DNA from: Azospirillum oryzae
GTDB lineage: Bacteria; Pseudomonadota; Alphaproteobacteria; Azospirillales; Azospirillaceae
DNA: 64,000 bases
Assembly (NCBI RefSeq): GCF_008364795.1
Contig: NZ_VTTM01000009.1
Coordinates: 202,928 to 266,927 of the forward strand
Direction of reading: 5' to 3'
In this document: piece by piece, positions 41,757 to 50,232 of the stretch
Position numbering within the stretch: the stretch's first letter is position 1
Layout of the letters: each line of letters starts with the position of its first letter
Made by a program: the position numbers and the translations under genes
The notes under the pieces: model-generated
Seen by the model: the letters and a program-made list of their open reading frames with translations, nothing else
Database searches by the model: none
What the model was told of the DNA's origin: nothing

Positions 41757-43483
41757 GCCACCTCCTCATAGAGCCAGGAGCGCAGGATATCGATGGCCTC
41801 GTCCGGATACTGGTCGACCAGCTCGCCCAGCCGGCGGATGGAGGAGGCGCGGACGCGGCCCTCGACGGTGCGCAGCTCGATCAGCTGGTCCATCGTCTCT
41901 TCGATGCCCAGCTGCGGCGCCATCGGGGCGGCGGCCAGGGCGGGGTCGGCTTCCTCCCCGTCGGCGGGAATCGCACCGGCGGCGGCGGTTGCCGCATTGG
42001 CCGGGCCGGTCAGCTGCGGCATGGCGCCGCCGGCCGGGGCGGACAGCGCCGGGGCTTCCGCCACCACCGGCTCCGGCGCCGGGAAGACGCGGCGGATCAG
42101 CGGACGCAGGCCGACCAGGATCACCAGGGATGAGAGCACCAGCAGGATCACCCACTGGATCAGCGTCATGACGTTGCGGGTCAGCGTCTCGGCGATCTCG
42201 TCGCCCAGCGGGCGGGGGGCGAGGTCGGGGGCCAGATCGACGAATTCCAGATTGTCCACCGTCACCCGGTCGCCGCGCGCCTCGCTGAAGCCCATGGCGG
42301 AGCGGACCAGCTCGCCCAGGCGCTGAAGCTCTTCCGCGCTACGCGGCTCGTACTGGCGGGTGCCGTCGGCGGCGGACTTCCAGGTGCCGTTGACCAGCAC
42401 GGCGACGCTGAGGCGGCGGACGTCGCCCGGCTCGATCACCGTTTCGCGGCTGACGTTGGAGATCTCGTAGTTGACCGTCTCCTCCTGCCGCTTGCTGTCG
42501 TTGGAGGATTGCGGGCCTTGCGACTGGGCGCGGACGTCACGCTGCGGCAGGTTCTGTTCGGCGGTAACCGGCGGTTCGCCGTTGGTGTCCTGGCTGCGGT
42601 CCTGCTCCTGCACCGTCTGGGTGGAGCGGACGACCTGGCTGTTGGGGTCGAAGGTCTGGCTGCGCACCACCTCGCGCTTGGTCTCCACCTCGGCGGCGAC
42701 CTGGACGCGGACATTGCCGGCGCCGAGACGGGCAGTCAGCATCTGCTCCACCGCGCGGGCGACACGGGTTTCCGCCGCGACGCGCAGCCCGTCGGTGCGC
42801 GCCGAGGCCAGCCCCGGCCCGTCATCCTCGGTCAGCAGAAGCTCGCCGGAGGAATCCATCACCGTCACGGCGCTGGGCTTCAGGTTCGGCACGGCGGCGG
42901 AGACGAGGTGGCGGATCGACAGGGCTTGGCGGCGGTCCAGCGATCCCCGGCCGCGCATGCGCACCACCACCGACGCGGTCGGCTTCGGCGCGTTGCGCGA
43001 GAACTCCTCGCGTTCCGGCAGGACGATGTGGACGCGCGCCGCCTCGACGCCGGACAGCGTCTCGATGGTGCGGCCGAGTTCACCCTCCATGGCGCGCAGG
43101 CGGTTGATGCGCTGCATGAAGCTGGTGATGCCCAACGGCTTGTCGGTGTCGAACAGTTCGTAGCCGACGCCGCCGTGGGATGGCAGGCCCTTCTCTGCCA
43201 GCGCCATGCGGACGCGGGACACATCGGCCTGCGGCACGCTGATCGTCGTGCCGTCGAAGCCGGCGTTCACCGGCACGCCCATCTCCTGCACCGCCTTGGC
43301 GATGCGGCCGGCCTCCGCCGGTTCAAGGCCGCTGTAGAGCGCGGTCATGTGCGGCTGCGACAGCAGCAGCGCCATGCCGGCGACGGCCAGGACGATGCCG
43401 AGCCCGGTGCCCGCCAGGACGAGCAGCCGACCGCGCCCCAACGACCGCAAGGTGTCGATCAGACTGTCCACGGTTCCCCGCAC
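41753..43483 (-). CDS. fliF: MS-ring protein FliF
   Basis: 576 residues. Membrane helices at about 20-40 and 440-462; ring-building motifs with ALYSGLEPAEAGRIAKAVQEMG, VARVHIVLPE-type segment (ARVHIVLPEREEF) and QEQDRSQDTNG in the beta-collar. C-terminal LVDQYPDEAIDILRSWLYEE is the FliG-binding tail. The frame starts with GTG at 43483, but a GTG at 43471 has GGGGA five bases before it and would give 572 residues. Heads fliF-fliH-fliN-fliP-FhlB-fliG. Confidence 0.95.
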   Translation of the reverse strand: MRGTVDSLIDTLRSLGRGRLLVLAGTGLGIVLAVAGMALLLSQPHMTALYSGLEPAEAGRIAKAVQEMGVPVNAGFDGTTISVPQADVSRVRMALAEKGLPSHGGVGYELFDTDKPLGITSFMQRINRLRAMEGELGRTIETLSGVEAARVHIVLPEREEFSRNAPKPTASVVVRMRGRGSLDRRQALSIRHLVSAAVPNLKPSAVTVMDSSGELLLTEDDGPGLASARTDGLRVAAETRVARAVEQMLTARLGAGNVRVQVAAEVETKREVVRSQTFDPNSQVVRSTQTVQEQDRSQDTNGEPPVTAEQNLPQRDVRAQSQGPQSSNDSKRQEETVNYEISNVSRETVIEPGDVRRLSVAVLVNGTWKSAADGTRQYEPRSAEELQRLGELVRSAMGFSEARGDRVTVDNLEFVDLAPDLAPRPLGDEIAETLTRNVMTLIQWVILLVLSSLVILVGLRPLIRRVFPAPEPVVAEAPALSAPAGGAMPQLTGPANAATAAAGAIPADGEEADPALAAAPMAPQLGIEETMDQLIELRTVEGRVRASSIRRLGELVDQYPDEAIDILRSWLYEEVA

Positions 43484-43485
43484 CT

Positions 43486-43517
43486 TTAAAGTTTCTGAAA
43501 ATCGGCGGGCCTAGTCT
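43486..43517 (+). promoter_or_regulatory. CtrA-type promoter of fliL
   Basis: TTAA (43486-43489)-N7-GAAA (43497-43500)-N11-TAGTCT (43512-43517), plus strand. Half-site two is weak, but spacing is the same as in the other flagellar promoters. Confidence 0.5.
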
Positions 43518-43536
43518 TCGCCCTGCACACCCCGTC

Positions 43537-43568
43537 ACGCTAACGGCGCGACTTTTAAGCGGAGTAAA
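43537..43568 (-). promoter_or_regulatory. CtrA-type promoter of fliF
   Basis: Minus strand: TTTA (43568-43565)-N6-TTAA (43558-43555)-N12-TAGCGT (43542-43537). The inner half-site is moved one base but the total distance is that of the other sites. Confidence 0.65.
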
Positions 43569-43659
43569 AAACGGGAGTGGTGCCAACGACAAAGCTTCTA
43601 AAACTTTACTGGTTTCCCGGTTGACTAAAATTTTCGGCAATGTCCGGCGGGATGGAGCG

Positions 43660-44205
43660 ATGATTACACGGCTTGGCATGGCGAAAACAGGAACGGCGAC
43701 GCGGGACGAAGTCCTGAACAGGCTGCGCGGGTCGGGGCGGATCCTGGTGATCGCCCTGCCGGTCGCCCGGCTGCTGGCAGGATTGTTGGCGCTGGGCGCG
43801 GTGGCGGCGGCCGGGCTTGGCGGCTATTGGCTGGCGGCGGGCACTGAAGCCGTCGAGCGGCTTTGGGTGCCGTCGGCGGAGACCGCGCCGGCCGACGCCG
43901 TGGTCGACATGCCGGAACTGGTCGTCAATTTGCGCCGCGACACGCCGTCCCGCTTCCTGAAGATCGGCCTGTCGCTGACCGTCGCTCCCCACGACCGCCA
44001 GACGCTGGAACGGGCGATGCCGCAGCTGACCGACAGTCTGCAGGAATTCCTGCGCAACCTGGACCAGGACGATCTTGATGGATCGGCCGGGCTGCACCGC
44101 CTGCGCAGCGAGATCAGGCGCCGCTTCAACCTGATCCTGTCCGACCCCGCCGGCCGGCGCGACGTCGTCACCGACGTGCTGCTGCGCAGCCTGCTCACGC
44201 AATAG
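43660..44205 (+). CDS. fliL: Flagellar basal-body protein FliL
   Basis: 181 residues from ATG 43660. One membrane helix (about 26-55) and a periplasmic stomatin-like domain with VVDMPELVVNLRRDTPSRFLKIGLSLTV. FliL surrounds and supports MotAB stators. An in-frame TTG at 43621 could add 13 residues, but ATG is the likelier start. Heads fliL-fliM-DUF6468-motE-fliK-flgD. Confidence 0.9.
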   Translation: MITRLGMAKTGTATRDEVLNRLRGSGRILVIALPVARLLAGLLALGAVAAAGLGGYWLAAGTEAVERLWVPSAETAPADAVVDMPELVVNLRRDTPSRFLKIGLSLTVAPHDRQTLERAMPQLTDSLQEFLRNLDQDDLDGSAGLHRLRSEIRRRFNLILSDPAGRRDVVTDVLLRSLLTQ

Positions 44206-44224
44206 CGACCTCCAGAGGCACCGG

Positions 44225-45424
44225 ATGACCGACACCCCCGCCCCGCCCGCCCCGTCCATGCCCACCCCGTCAATGGCCACCCCGTCCATGCCCACCTCCG
44301 TCCCCGTTGCTGACGAGGATGCGGACTGGTCCGATGCCGCGTGGGAACTGGCCGCGGCACAGCAGACCGCCGCGCCCGCTCCGCCCCCTGCCGCGGAGGC
44401 CGCGGCGATGGCCGAAGCGATGCAGCAGGCGCTGAGCGGCGAGACCAAGACGCTGAGCCAGGAGGAGATCGACCGGCTGCTGAATTTCGGCGCGCCGGAA
44501 GGCGGCGGGCCGGAGATGAGCGCGATCCAGCGGCTGGTCAGCTCGACCACGGTCAACAAGGACCGGCTGCCGATGCTGGATGTGGTGTTCGACCGCATGG
44601 TGCGGATGCTGAACACCTCGCTGCGCCAGTTCGCCTCCACCAACGTCGAGGCATCGCTGTCGAAGATCGAATGGCTGCGCTACACCGACTTCCAGGACGC
44701 CATCGAGCTGCCGGCCCTGATCGGCGTCGCCCGCGCCGAGCCGTGGGACAACCAGATGCTGGTGACCATCGACAGCGCGCTGATCTACTGCATGATGGAC
44801 GTGCTGCTGGGCGGGCGGCGGTCGCGGCCGGGGCGGATCGACGGGCGCGCCTACACCTCCATCGAACGCAAGATGACCGAGCGGATGATGAAGGTGGTGC
44901 TGCAGGATCTCGGGCAGTCCTTCGATCCGCTGGCGCAGGTCGACTTCGTCTTCGACCGGCTGGAGGTGAACCCGCAGTTCGCCACCATCACGCGCGCCAC
45001 CAACGCCATCATCCGCGTGCGCATCGCCGTGGAGGTGGAGCGCCGCACCGGCCACATCGACATCGTCATCCCCTATGCCACGCTGGAGCCGATCCGCGGC
45101 AAGCTGGTGCAGATGTTCATGGGCGAGAAGTTCGGCCATGACACGGTGTGGGAAAGCCACCTGAAGAACGAGCTGATGCGCTCCAAGCTGGAGCTGGTCG
45201 CCGTGCTGGCGGAGACCAAGGTGCCGCTGGGCGAGGTGCTGGCCTGGCAGAAGGGCCAGTCGCTGAAGCTGCGCATCAACCCCGATTCCACCGTCCTGGT
45301 CTTCAGCAAGACCATCCCGCTGTTCGCCGGCCACATGGGACAGCGCAACGACAACATCGCGGTGAAGATCGACACCGATCTCGACACCAAGCAGGAGCTG
45401 ATCGATGGTCTCCTTTCTCATTGA
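44225..45424 (+). CDS. fliM: Flagellar motor switch protein FliM
   Basis: 399 residues. The N-terminal 70 are Pro/Ala/Thr rich with short repeats (TPSMATPSMPTS). Then LSQEEIDRLLNFG, the usual FliM N-terminal motif for CheY-P, normally found at the very start and here displaced to ~80, followed by the CheC-like middle domain and a C-terminal SpoA domain (LGEVLAWQKGQSLKLRINPDSTVLVF). So the N-terminal extension is unusual. Overlaps the next gene by 20 bases. Confidence 0.94.
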   Translation: MTDTPAPPAPSMPTPSMATPSMPTSVPVADEDADWSDAAWELAAAQQTAAPAPPPAAEAAAMAEAMQQALSGETKTLSQEEIDRLLNFGAPEGGGPEMSAIQRLVSSTTVNKDRLPMLDVVFDRMVRMLNTSLRQFASTNVEASLSKIEWLRYTDFQDAIELPALIGVARAEPWDNQMLVTIDSALIYCMMDVLLGGRRSRPGRIDGRAYTSIERKMTERMMKVVLQDLGQSFDPLAQVDFVFDRLEVNPQFATITRATNAIIRVRIAVEVERRTGHIDIVIPYATLEPIRGKLVQMFMGEKFGHDTVWESHLKNELMRSKLELVAVLAETKVPLGEVLAWQKGQSLKLRINPDSTVLVFSKTIPLFAGHMGQRNDNIAVKIDTDLDTKQELIDGLLSH

Positions 45425-46052
45425 CGCGGCCCTGGCGGTGATGCTGGTCACGGCGACCGCCTATCTGGTCATCGTCAACAAGCGGCTGAAGCTGCTGCGC
45501 ACCGGCCAGTCCGAGATCAACGCCCTGGTGTCGACCTTCTCCAAGTCGATCGACGACACCGACGCCTCGATGAAGCGCATGGTGGTGTCGGCGACCGAGA
45601 TCGCCGCGCGGCTGTCCGACGATCTGGACCGCGCCAAGGGCATGAAGGAGGACATGGCGCTGATCCTGGGATCCTGCGAGCGCACCACCGCCCGCATGGA
45701 GGAGTCGGTCCAGCATGCCCGCGCCCTGCTGCGTCGCCTGGATGAAGGCGCCATGGCAAGCACAGCGCGCTCCACCCGCAACCGGGCGCGGCCGGAAGTG
45801 GCGGATACCGTCGAAAGCGCGGCGAAGCCGGCCGAGGTGACCGCAGAGGCCGCTGCAACCTCCCCCCTGGTGTCCGCACTGAAAGCGGCCGAGGTGGATC
45901 ATGGCGAATTCCGGGCGCTCGAAACCGCTCTGCGTGCGGTGGCGGGACAGCCTGCCGAAGCGACGGTTCCCGCTCCCGCCGGCCCGGCGAAGGCGGCGGC
46001 CAGCGCCTTCTACGCGCGGCTGCGCACCGTCGGGTCGGAGGCGTCGGCATGA
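45405..46052 (+). CDS. DUF6468-type membrane protein of flagellar cluster
   Basis: 215 residues: one N-terminal membrane helix (IDAALAVMLVTATAYLVIVN), a basic KRLKLLRTGQSE patch, then a long coiled coil (about 38-115) and a low-complexity tail. The pattern matches DUF6468 proteins, which I recall next to fliM in alphaproteobacteria. Function unknown; perhaps a structural or placement factor at the basal body. Overlaps fliM by 20 bases and motE by 4. Confidence 0.75.
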   Translation: MVSFLIDAALAVMLVTATAYLVIVNKRLKLLRTGQSEINALVSTFSKSIDDTDASMKRMVVSATEIAARLSDDLDRAKGMKEDMALILGSCERTTARMEESVQHARALLRRLDEGAMASTARSTRNRARPEVADTVESAAKPAEVTAEAAATSPLVSALKAAEVDHGEFRALETALRAVAGQPAEATVPAPAGPAKAAASAFYARLRTVGSEASA

Positions 46053-46789
46053 TCCCGCGCATCCTGCCCATCACCCTGGTCGCCGTGCTGATGGTGCTGC
46101 CGCTGAAGCTCGGCGCGCTGGTCGACGGCTTCCCGGTGATCGCCCAGCAGTTCGACCGCGAATTCGGCGCCCATGAACGGCCCTGGGCCACCGACCTGAA
46201 GGCGACCGATCCGAAGGCGGCCGACGCCGCACCCACACCGGCACAGACTCCCCCGCCGGTTTCCACGCCGGTTGCGGAGATCCCGCCGCCGGTGGCGCTG
46301 GCGCCGCCCAACTGCACCGATCCGCTGCTGCGCGCGGCCATCGACGAGCAGAAGGCCGACAGCGCCGGCCGCCAGAACCGCCTGCGCGAGGCCGAAGCGG
46401 TGCTCGCGGCGACGGAGGCGCGGGTCGGCACGCAGATCCAGCGGCTGAACGGCGTGAAGCGCGAGGTCGAGGCACTGATGACCCAGCGGTCCAACTTGGC
46501 GCAGGAGGATTTGAAGCGGATGGTGGCGATCTATGAGGCGATGAAGCCGCGCGACGCCGCCCGCATCCTGACGGACATGGAAACCGACATCGTGGTGGAC
46601 GTGCTGGACCGCATCGCCGAGCGGCGCGCCGCCCCGATCCTGGCCGAGATGGCCGATGCCAAGGCGCGCGAGGTGACGCGGCTGATCCTGCAGCGCCGCG
46701 CCCTGCCCGGCGACCGCAAGGCCGCTCCGACCGTCGTCGGAGCTTCGGTGCCGGTGACGGCCGTTCCGCGCCCCACCCTGACGAATTGA
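46049..46789 (+). CDS. motE: MotE-family periplasmic chaperone/MgtE-N-like protein
   Basis: 246 residues: membrane anchor (2-24), Pro-rich linker, coiled coil with AAIDEQKADSAGRQNRLREAEAVL, and an MgtE N-domain-like part, MVAIYEAMKPRDAARILTDMETDIVVDVLDRI. In Rhizobium MotE chaperones the periplasmic motor protein MotC. Here the periplasmic partner could be the TPR protein at 52643. Overlaps the DUF6468 gene. Confidence 0.82.
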   Translation: MIPRILPITLVAVLMVLPLKLGALVDGFPVIAQQFDREFGAHERPWATDLKATDPKAADAAPTPAQTPPPVSTPVAEIPPPVALAPPNCTDPLLRAAIDEQKADSAGRQNRLREAEAVLAATEARVGTQIQRLNGVKREVEALMTQRSNLAQEDLKRMVAIYEAMKPRDAARILTDMETDIVVDVLDRIAERRAAPILAEMADAKAREVTRLILQRRALPGDRKAAPTVVGASVPVTAVPRPTLTN

Positions 46790-46794
46790 GCGCC

Positions 46795-48219
46795 ATGACC
46801 AGCATGCCCGATGCCGTCTCGGCTCCGCCCCGGCCGGCCACAACCTCCGCTTCGGCCCAACGCGGCGGCTCGTCAGGCGACGATGCGCGCGACGGGGACT
46901 TCGCCAGTCTGGTGGACGAGGCCGCGGAGGAGGAACCCGACGATGCGGCCCGCCCCGACCGGCTGCGCAAGCGCAAGGAGCCGAGAGCGGACGACCCCGT
47001 CGCCGCGCAGGGCGCGATCACCCAGGCGGTGGTTCAGGCGAGCGGCGCCGACGCCCCGCTGATGCCCTGGATGATGGCCGCAGCCACGACCGCACCGGCA
47101 ACGGCTGTGCCGACGGCAACCATCGGCAATGCGACGACGCCGGGTTCCGCCGCTCCGCAGGCGGCAGGGCCGACCGGCGACGGCAAGCACCCTGCCGGGC
47201 AGGCCGCCGCGACCGCACCGGCATCCACGGCGCAACCGGCGCCGGCCGCCGCCGCACCCAATCGGCCGGCCGGACAGGCCGAAACGGCGGCACCCACAAG
47301 CGCCGATGCCGCGGCACAGGGCAACGCCGACCGGGTTGCCGAGACGCCGGATCCCGGCCGGATCGTGCAGGCCAACCTGCCGGCTACTGCTACTGCTACT
47401 GCTACTGCTACTGCTACGGCTAGGGCCATGGCCACCGCCGCCGCGCCGGACGCGGCCGCCGAAGCGCCCCTCTCCCCAGACGGGCGCCAGATCCGGCGCG
47501 ACGAAAGCAGCGATCCCCGCACCGCAGTCCGCGGCGCGCATGGCGCCGGCCGTCAGGGCAGCGCCACCGGGAAGGCCGAACAGACCGCCGGTGCGTCCGC
47601 CGCCCTGCAATCCACACAGCCCGGACAGCCGGCGCCCGATGTCGCCCCGACCGGCCGGGACCCCGCCCCGCCCTTCCCCGCTCCCCCCACCGCGGGCAGC
47701 GGCGATGCGGCGGCCACAGGGTTCGAGGCGGTGCCGACGCTGCCGGCCCAGGCGGCCACCCACTATGCCGCCGCCGCGGCCTCCGGCCGGGCCGCAACCG
47801 CGCACAGCCCGGCGATGGCGCAGCTGGCGGCCCCGCTGGTCCGCGTGGCGGAGAACGGCGGCGGCGAGTTCCACATCGACCTCGCCCCGGCGGAGCTTGG
47901 CCGCATCCGCGTCGTCGCCGACGTCAGCGACGGCAAGGTCTCGTTGACCATCCAGGCCGAACAGGCCGACACGCTGGCCCTGCTGCGGCGCGACCTGACG
48001 CAGCTGGAACGCGCGCTCGGCGATGCCGGCATGTCGCTCGACAGTTCCAACCTTCAGTTCTCGCTGCAGGGCGACGGGCAGTCGCGCGGCTTCGCCGCTC
48101 CCGACCAAGGCGGCGGCTCCCGCGGTTGGAGCGTGCAGGCCGTTCCCGAACCCGCCGCCGAAGCCGTTGCCGACCGGCCGCTGCGCCCGATCGACGGGCT
48201 GGTCGACGTCACCGTCTGA
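46795..48219 (+). CDS. fliK: Flagellar hook-length control protein FliK
   Basis: 474 residues from ATG 46795 (a TTG at 46786 overlapping the motE stop is the alternative). The N-terminal 340 are low-complexity Ala/Pro/Thr, the ruler region; it contains an exact hexanucleotide repeat (47383-47424) coding Ala-Thr pairs. The C-terminal Flg_hook domain FHIDLAPAELGRIRVVADVSDGKVSLTIQAEQADTLALLRRDLTQLERAL (in parts) is clear. FliK measures the hook and triggers the FlhB switch. Confidence 0.9.
   Translation: MTSMPDAVSAPPRPATTSASAQRGGSSGDDARDGDFASLVDEAAEEEPDDAARPDRLRKRKEPRADDPVAAQGAITQAVVQASGADAPLMPWMMAAATTAPATAVPTATIGNATTPGSAAPQAAGPTGDGKHPAGQAAATAPASTAQPAPAAAAPNRPAGQAETAAPTSADAAAQGNADRVAETPDPGRIVQANLPATATATATATATARAMATAAAPDAAAEAPLSPDGRQIRRDESSDPRTAVRGAHGAGRQGSATGKAEQTAGASAALQSTQPGQPAPDVAPTGRDPAPPFPAPPTAGSGDAAATGFEAVPTLPAQAATHYAAAAASGRAATAHSPAMAQLAAPLVRVAENGGGEFHIDLAPAELGRIRVVADVSDGKVSLTIQAEQADTLALLRRDLTQLERALGDAGMSLDSSNLQFSLQGDGQSRGFAAPDQGGGSRGWSVQAVPEPAAEAVADRPLRPIDGLVDVTV
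47383..47424. repeat. Hexanucleotide tandem repeat GCTACT inside fliK
   Basis: Five perfect GCTACT copies (47383-47412) and two degenerate ones (GCTACG, GCTAGG). In frame it encodes alternating Ala-Thr. As a 6-mer it can change the ruler length without frameshift. Confidence 0.9.
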
Positions 48220-48239
48220 ACAGGAAAGACTTTCCCGCC

Positions 48240-48917
48240 ATGACAAATATGTCCGGTACCACAACGCCCAGCACCGGCCTGATGACCGCCGCGAAGACGA
48301 ACGCGGCCGCCGACGAACAGAAGAAGCCCACGGTCGATTACGAATCCTTCCTGAAGCTGCTGACCGCCCAGCTGCGCAACCAGGACCCGCTGGCGCCGAT
48401 GGACGCCACCCAGTTCATGACCCAACTGGCGCAGCTGTCGACGGTGGAGCAGTCGATGCGCTCCAACGACACGCTGGGCAAGGTTCTGGACACGTTGAAG
48501 AGCAGCGGCATGCGCATGGACATGGCCCTGCTCGGCCGCAAGGTGGAGGTGGCGTCCGACCAGCTTTCGCTGGCCGACGGCAAGGCGCAGGCCGCCTACA
48601 CGGTCGAGGGAACGCCGGCCAGTGTGAAATTGGAGGTGCTGAACGGCGCCGGCAGCGTCGTCTACAGCAGCCCCGGTTCGCTGAAGACCGGTCGGCAGGT
48701 CTTCGATTGGACCGGCAGGACGACGAGCGGCGGCACCGCGCCGGACGGCGTCTATACGCTGCGGGTGACGGCGAAGGACAAGGACGGCAAGGCGCTGAAC
48801 ACCGCCACCGTCGTCACCGACACGGTGGCCGAGGTGCGCAGCGTCGACGGCGTCAGCAAGTTCGTGCTGAAGAACGGCGCCACGGTGGATTCGGGCGCGG
48901 TGCTGTCGGCGTCGTGA
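48240..48917 (+). CDS. flgD: Hook assembly scaffold FlgD
   Basis: 225 residues. YESFLKLLTAQLRNQDPLAPMDATQFMTQLAQLSTVEQ is the FlgD N-terminal signature (shown in sections), followed by FlgD tudor/FN3-like domains (VFDWTGRTTSGGTAPDGVYTLRVTA). Caps the growing hook. ATG 48240 begins 20 bp after fliK; the ATG three codons on is an alternative. Followed by a strong terminator. Confidence 0.95.
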   Translation: MTNMSGTTTPSTGLMTAAKTNAAADEQKKPTVDYESFLKLLTAQLRNQDPLAPMDATQFMTQLAQLSTVEQSMRSNDTLGKVLDTLKSSGMRMDMALLGRKVEVASDQLSLADGKAQAAYTVEGTPASVKLEVLNGAGSVVYSSPGSLKTGRQVFDWTGRTTSGGTAPDGVYTLRVTAKDKDGKALNTATVVTDTVAEVRSVDGVSKFVLKNGATVDSGAVLSAS

Positions 48918-48925
48918 GAGTATAG

Positions 48926-48957
48926 GCCCTCTCCCAGGGCGGGAGAGGGCGTTTTTT
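48926..48957 (+). terminator. Rho-independent terminator after flgD
   Basis: Perfect 10-bp stem, GCCCTCTCCC (48926-48935) and GGGAGAGGGC (48941-48950), 5-nt loop, then GTTTTTT (48951-48957). Ends the fliL operon; the T-run overlaps the stop codon of the convergent gene. Confidence 0.92.
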
Positions 48958-49429
48958 ACAGCCGCGTGTTGTCCTGGCGCAGCAGGCGGTCGATCAGGAC
49001 CGCGCGGATCGGTTGGGCGCTGTCCCGGCCGCCAGGGGAGACGCCGAAGGAGCCGTTGGCGCCGGCCAGGAGCGCGGTGGCAACGCCTTGCGGATCGACC
49101 GCCGGGCCGTTGAAGCGGCCGTGGCCGGCGAGGTCGAACAGGGACTCCAGCATGGCGCTGCGGGCATGCGGCAGGCGGCGGCGGACCAGCAGCGCGTCGT
49201 CGGCGCTGGACGCCTCCAGCGTGACCTGGGTCAGGATGAAGGCGATGGTCCGCCCGCGCTCCAGCATCGGCACCACCAGCTGGCCGGCCTCGACGTAATA
49301 GGGGCCGCCGGCAACCGGTTCAGCGGGAGCGGCGAGGGCTGCGGCTTGCGGGGCCTCGATGCGGCCGAAGCCGTAGCCGCCGGCGAAGGCGAGCGCCGCG
49401 GCCACGGCGAACAGCAGAACGGCTTTCAT
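48956..49429 (-). CDS. FliL-like membrane-anchored protein
   Basis: 157 residues: N-terminal anchor (MKAVLLFAVAAALAFAGGYGFGRIEAP) and a periplasmic part, LVVPMLERGRTIAFILTQVTLEA then LPHARSAMLESLFDLAGHGRF, with the beta-then-helix order of FliL. Similar genes close the flgFGAH operon in alphaproteobacteria. It may help the P or L ring or act as a second FliL; unproven. 28 bp after flgH. Confidence 0.6.
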   Translation of the reverse strand: MKAVLLFAVAAALAFAGGYGFGRIEAPQAAALAAPAEPVAGGPYYVEAGQLVVPMLERGRTIAFILTQVTLEASSADDALLVRRRLPHARSAMLESLFDLAGHGRFNGPAVDPQGVATALLAGANGSFGVSPGGRDSAQPIRAVLIDRLLRQDNTRL

Positions 49430-49457
49430 GGCGCGGGCTCCCGAACAGGCCGGATCA

Positions 49458-50189
49458 TCAGAAAGGCAGAATCACGTCCAGCACCTGCTGGCCGTAGCGC
49501 GGCTGCTGCACGTCGGTGATCTGGCCTCGGCCGCCATAGGTGATGCGCGCCTCGGCGATCTTGTCGTATTCGATGGTGTTGGCATTGCTGATGTCCTCGG
49601 GACGGATGACGCCGGCGATGCGCATCTCGCGCAGTTCGTAGTTCACCCGCACCTCCTGCCGGCCGGCGATGACGAAGTTTCCGTTTGGCAGCACCTGGGT
49701 CACCACGGCGGCGACGCGCATGGCGATGCGTTCGTTGCGCTGGATGGTGCCGTTGCCGCTCGACGTGCTGGAGCTGTCGAGATCGACCAGATTGGCCGGA
49801 TCGACGGCGTCGGGCAGAACGGCGGGAAGACGGCTTTCCAGCCCGAAGAAGTTGGGCAGCCCGGCCTTCTCGTTGTTGGTGCGCCCGCGCTGGGTGCTGT
49901 TGCGCAGTTGCGCCTGGTCGGAAATGTCGATGACGACGGTCAGCAGGTCGCCCACCGCCTTGGCGCGGGGATCGCGGAAGAAGTCGCGCGATCCGGTGCG
50001 CCAGAGCGAGCTTGGGATCTGCTCGGCCGTCGAGGGCCGCGGCATCGGCAGCGAGATCACGCGGGCTTCGGGCTGCAGCGCCGGGTTGGAGATCTCAGAC
50101 AGGGCGGGAGCGCTGCCGATGTCGGCCAGCCGCGCGCAGCCGCTGGCGCCAAGCGACAGCAGCAGGATGGGGACGAGCGCGGTGCGCAT
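49458..50189 (-). CDS. flgH: Flagellar L-ring lipoprotein FlgH
   Basis: 243 residues, lipobox ASGC (Cys18). Family features RDFFRDPRAKAVGDLLTVVIDISDQAQ and the C-terminal ITDVQQPRYGQQVLDVILPF are clear. Forms the outer-membrane bushing. Between flgA (43-bp gap) and the FliL-like gene. Confidence 0.95.
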   Translation of the reverse strand: MRTALVPILLLSLGASGCARLADIGSAPALSEISNPALQPEARVISLPMPRPSTAEQIPSSLWRTGSRDFFRDPRAKAVGDLLTVVIDISDQAQLRNSTQRGRTNNEKAGLPNFFGLESRLPAVLPDAVDPANLVDLDSSSTSSGNGTIQRNERIAMRVAAVVTQVLPNGNFVIAGRQEVRVNYELREMRIAGVIRPEDISNANTIEYDKIAEARITYGGRGQITDVQQPRYGQQVLDVILPF

Positions 50190-50232
50190 TTGGAAAGCTC
50201 CCTTGCTGAGATTAAGTCCGTGCCGGCAATAC

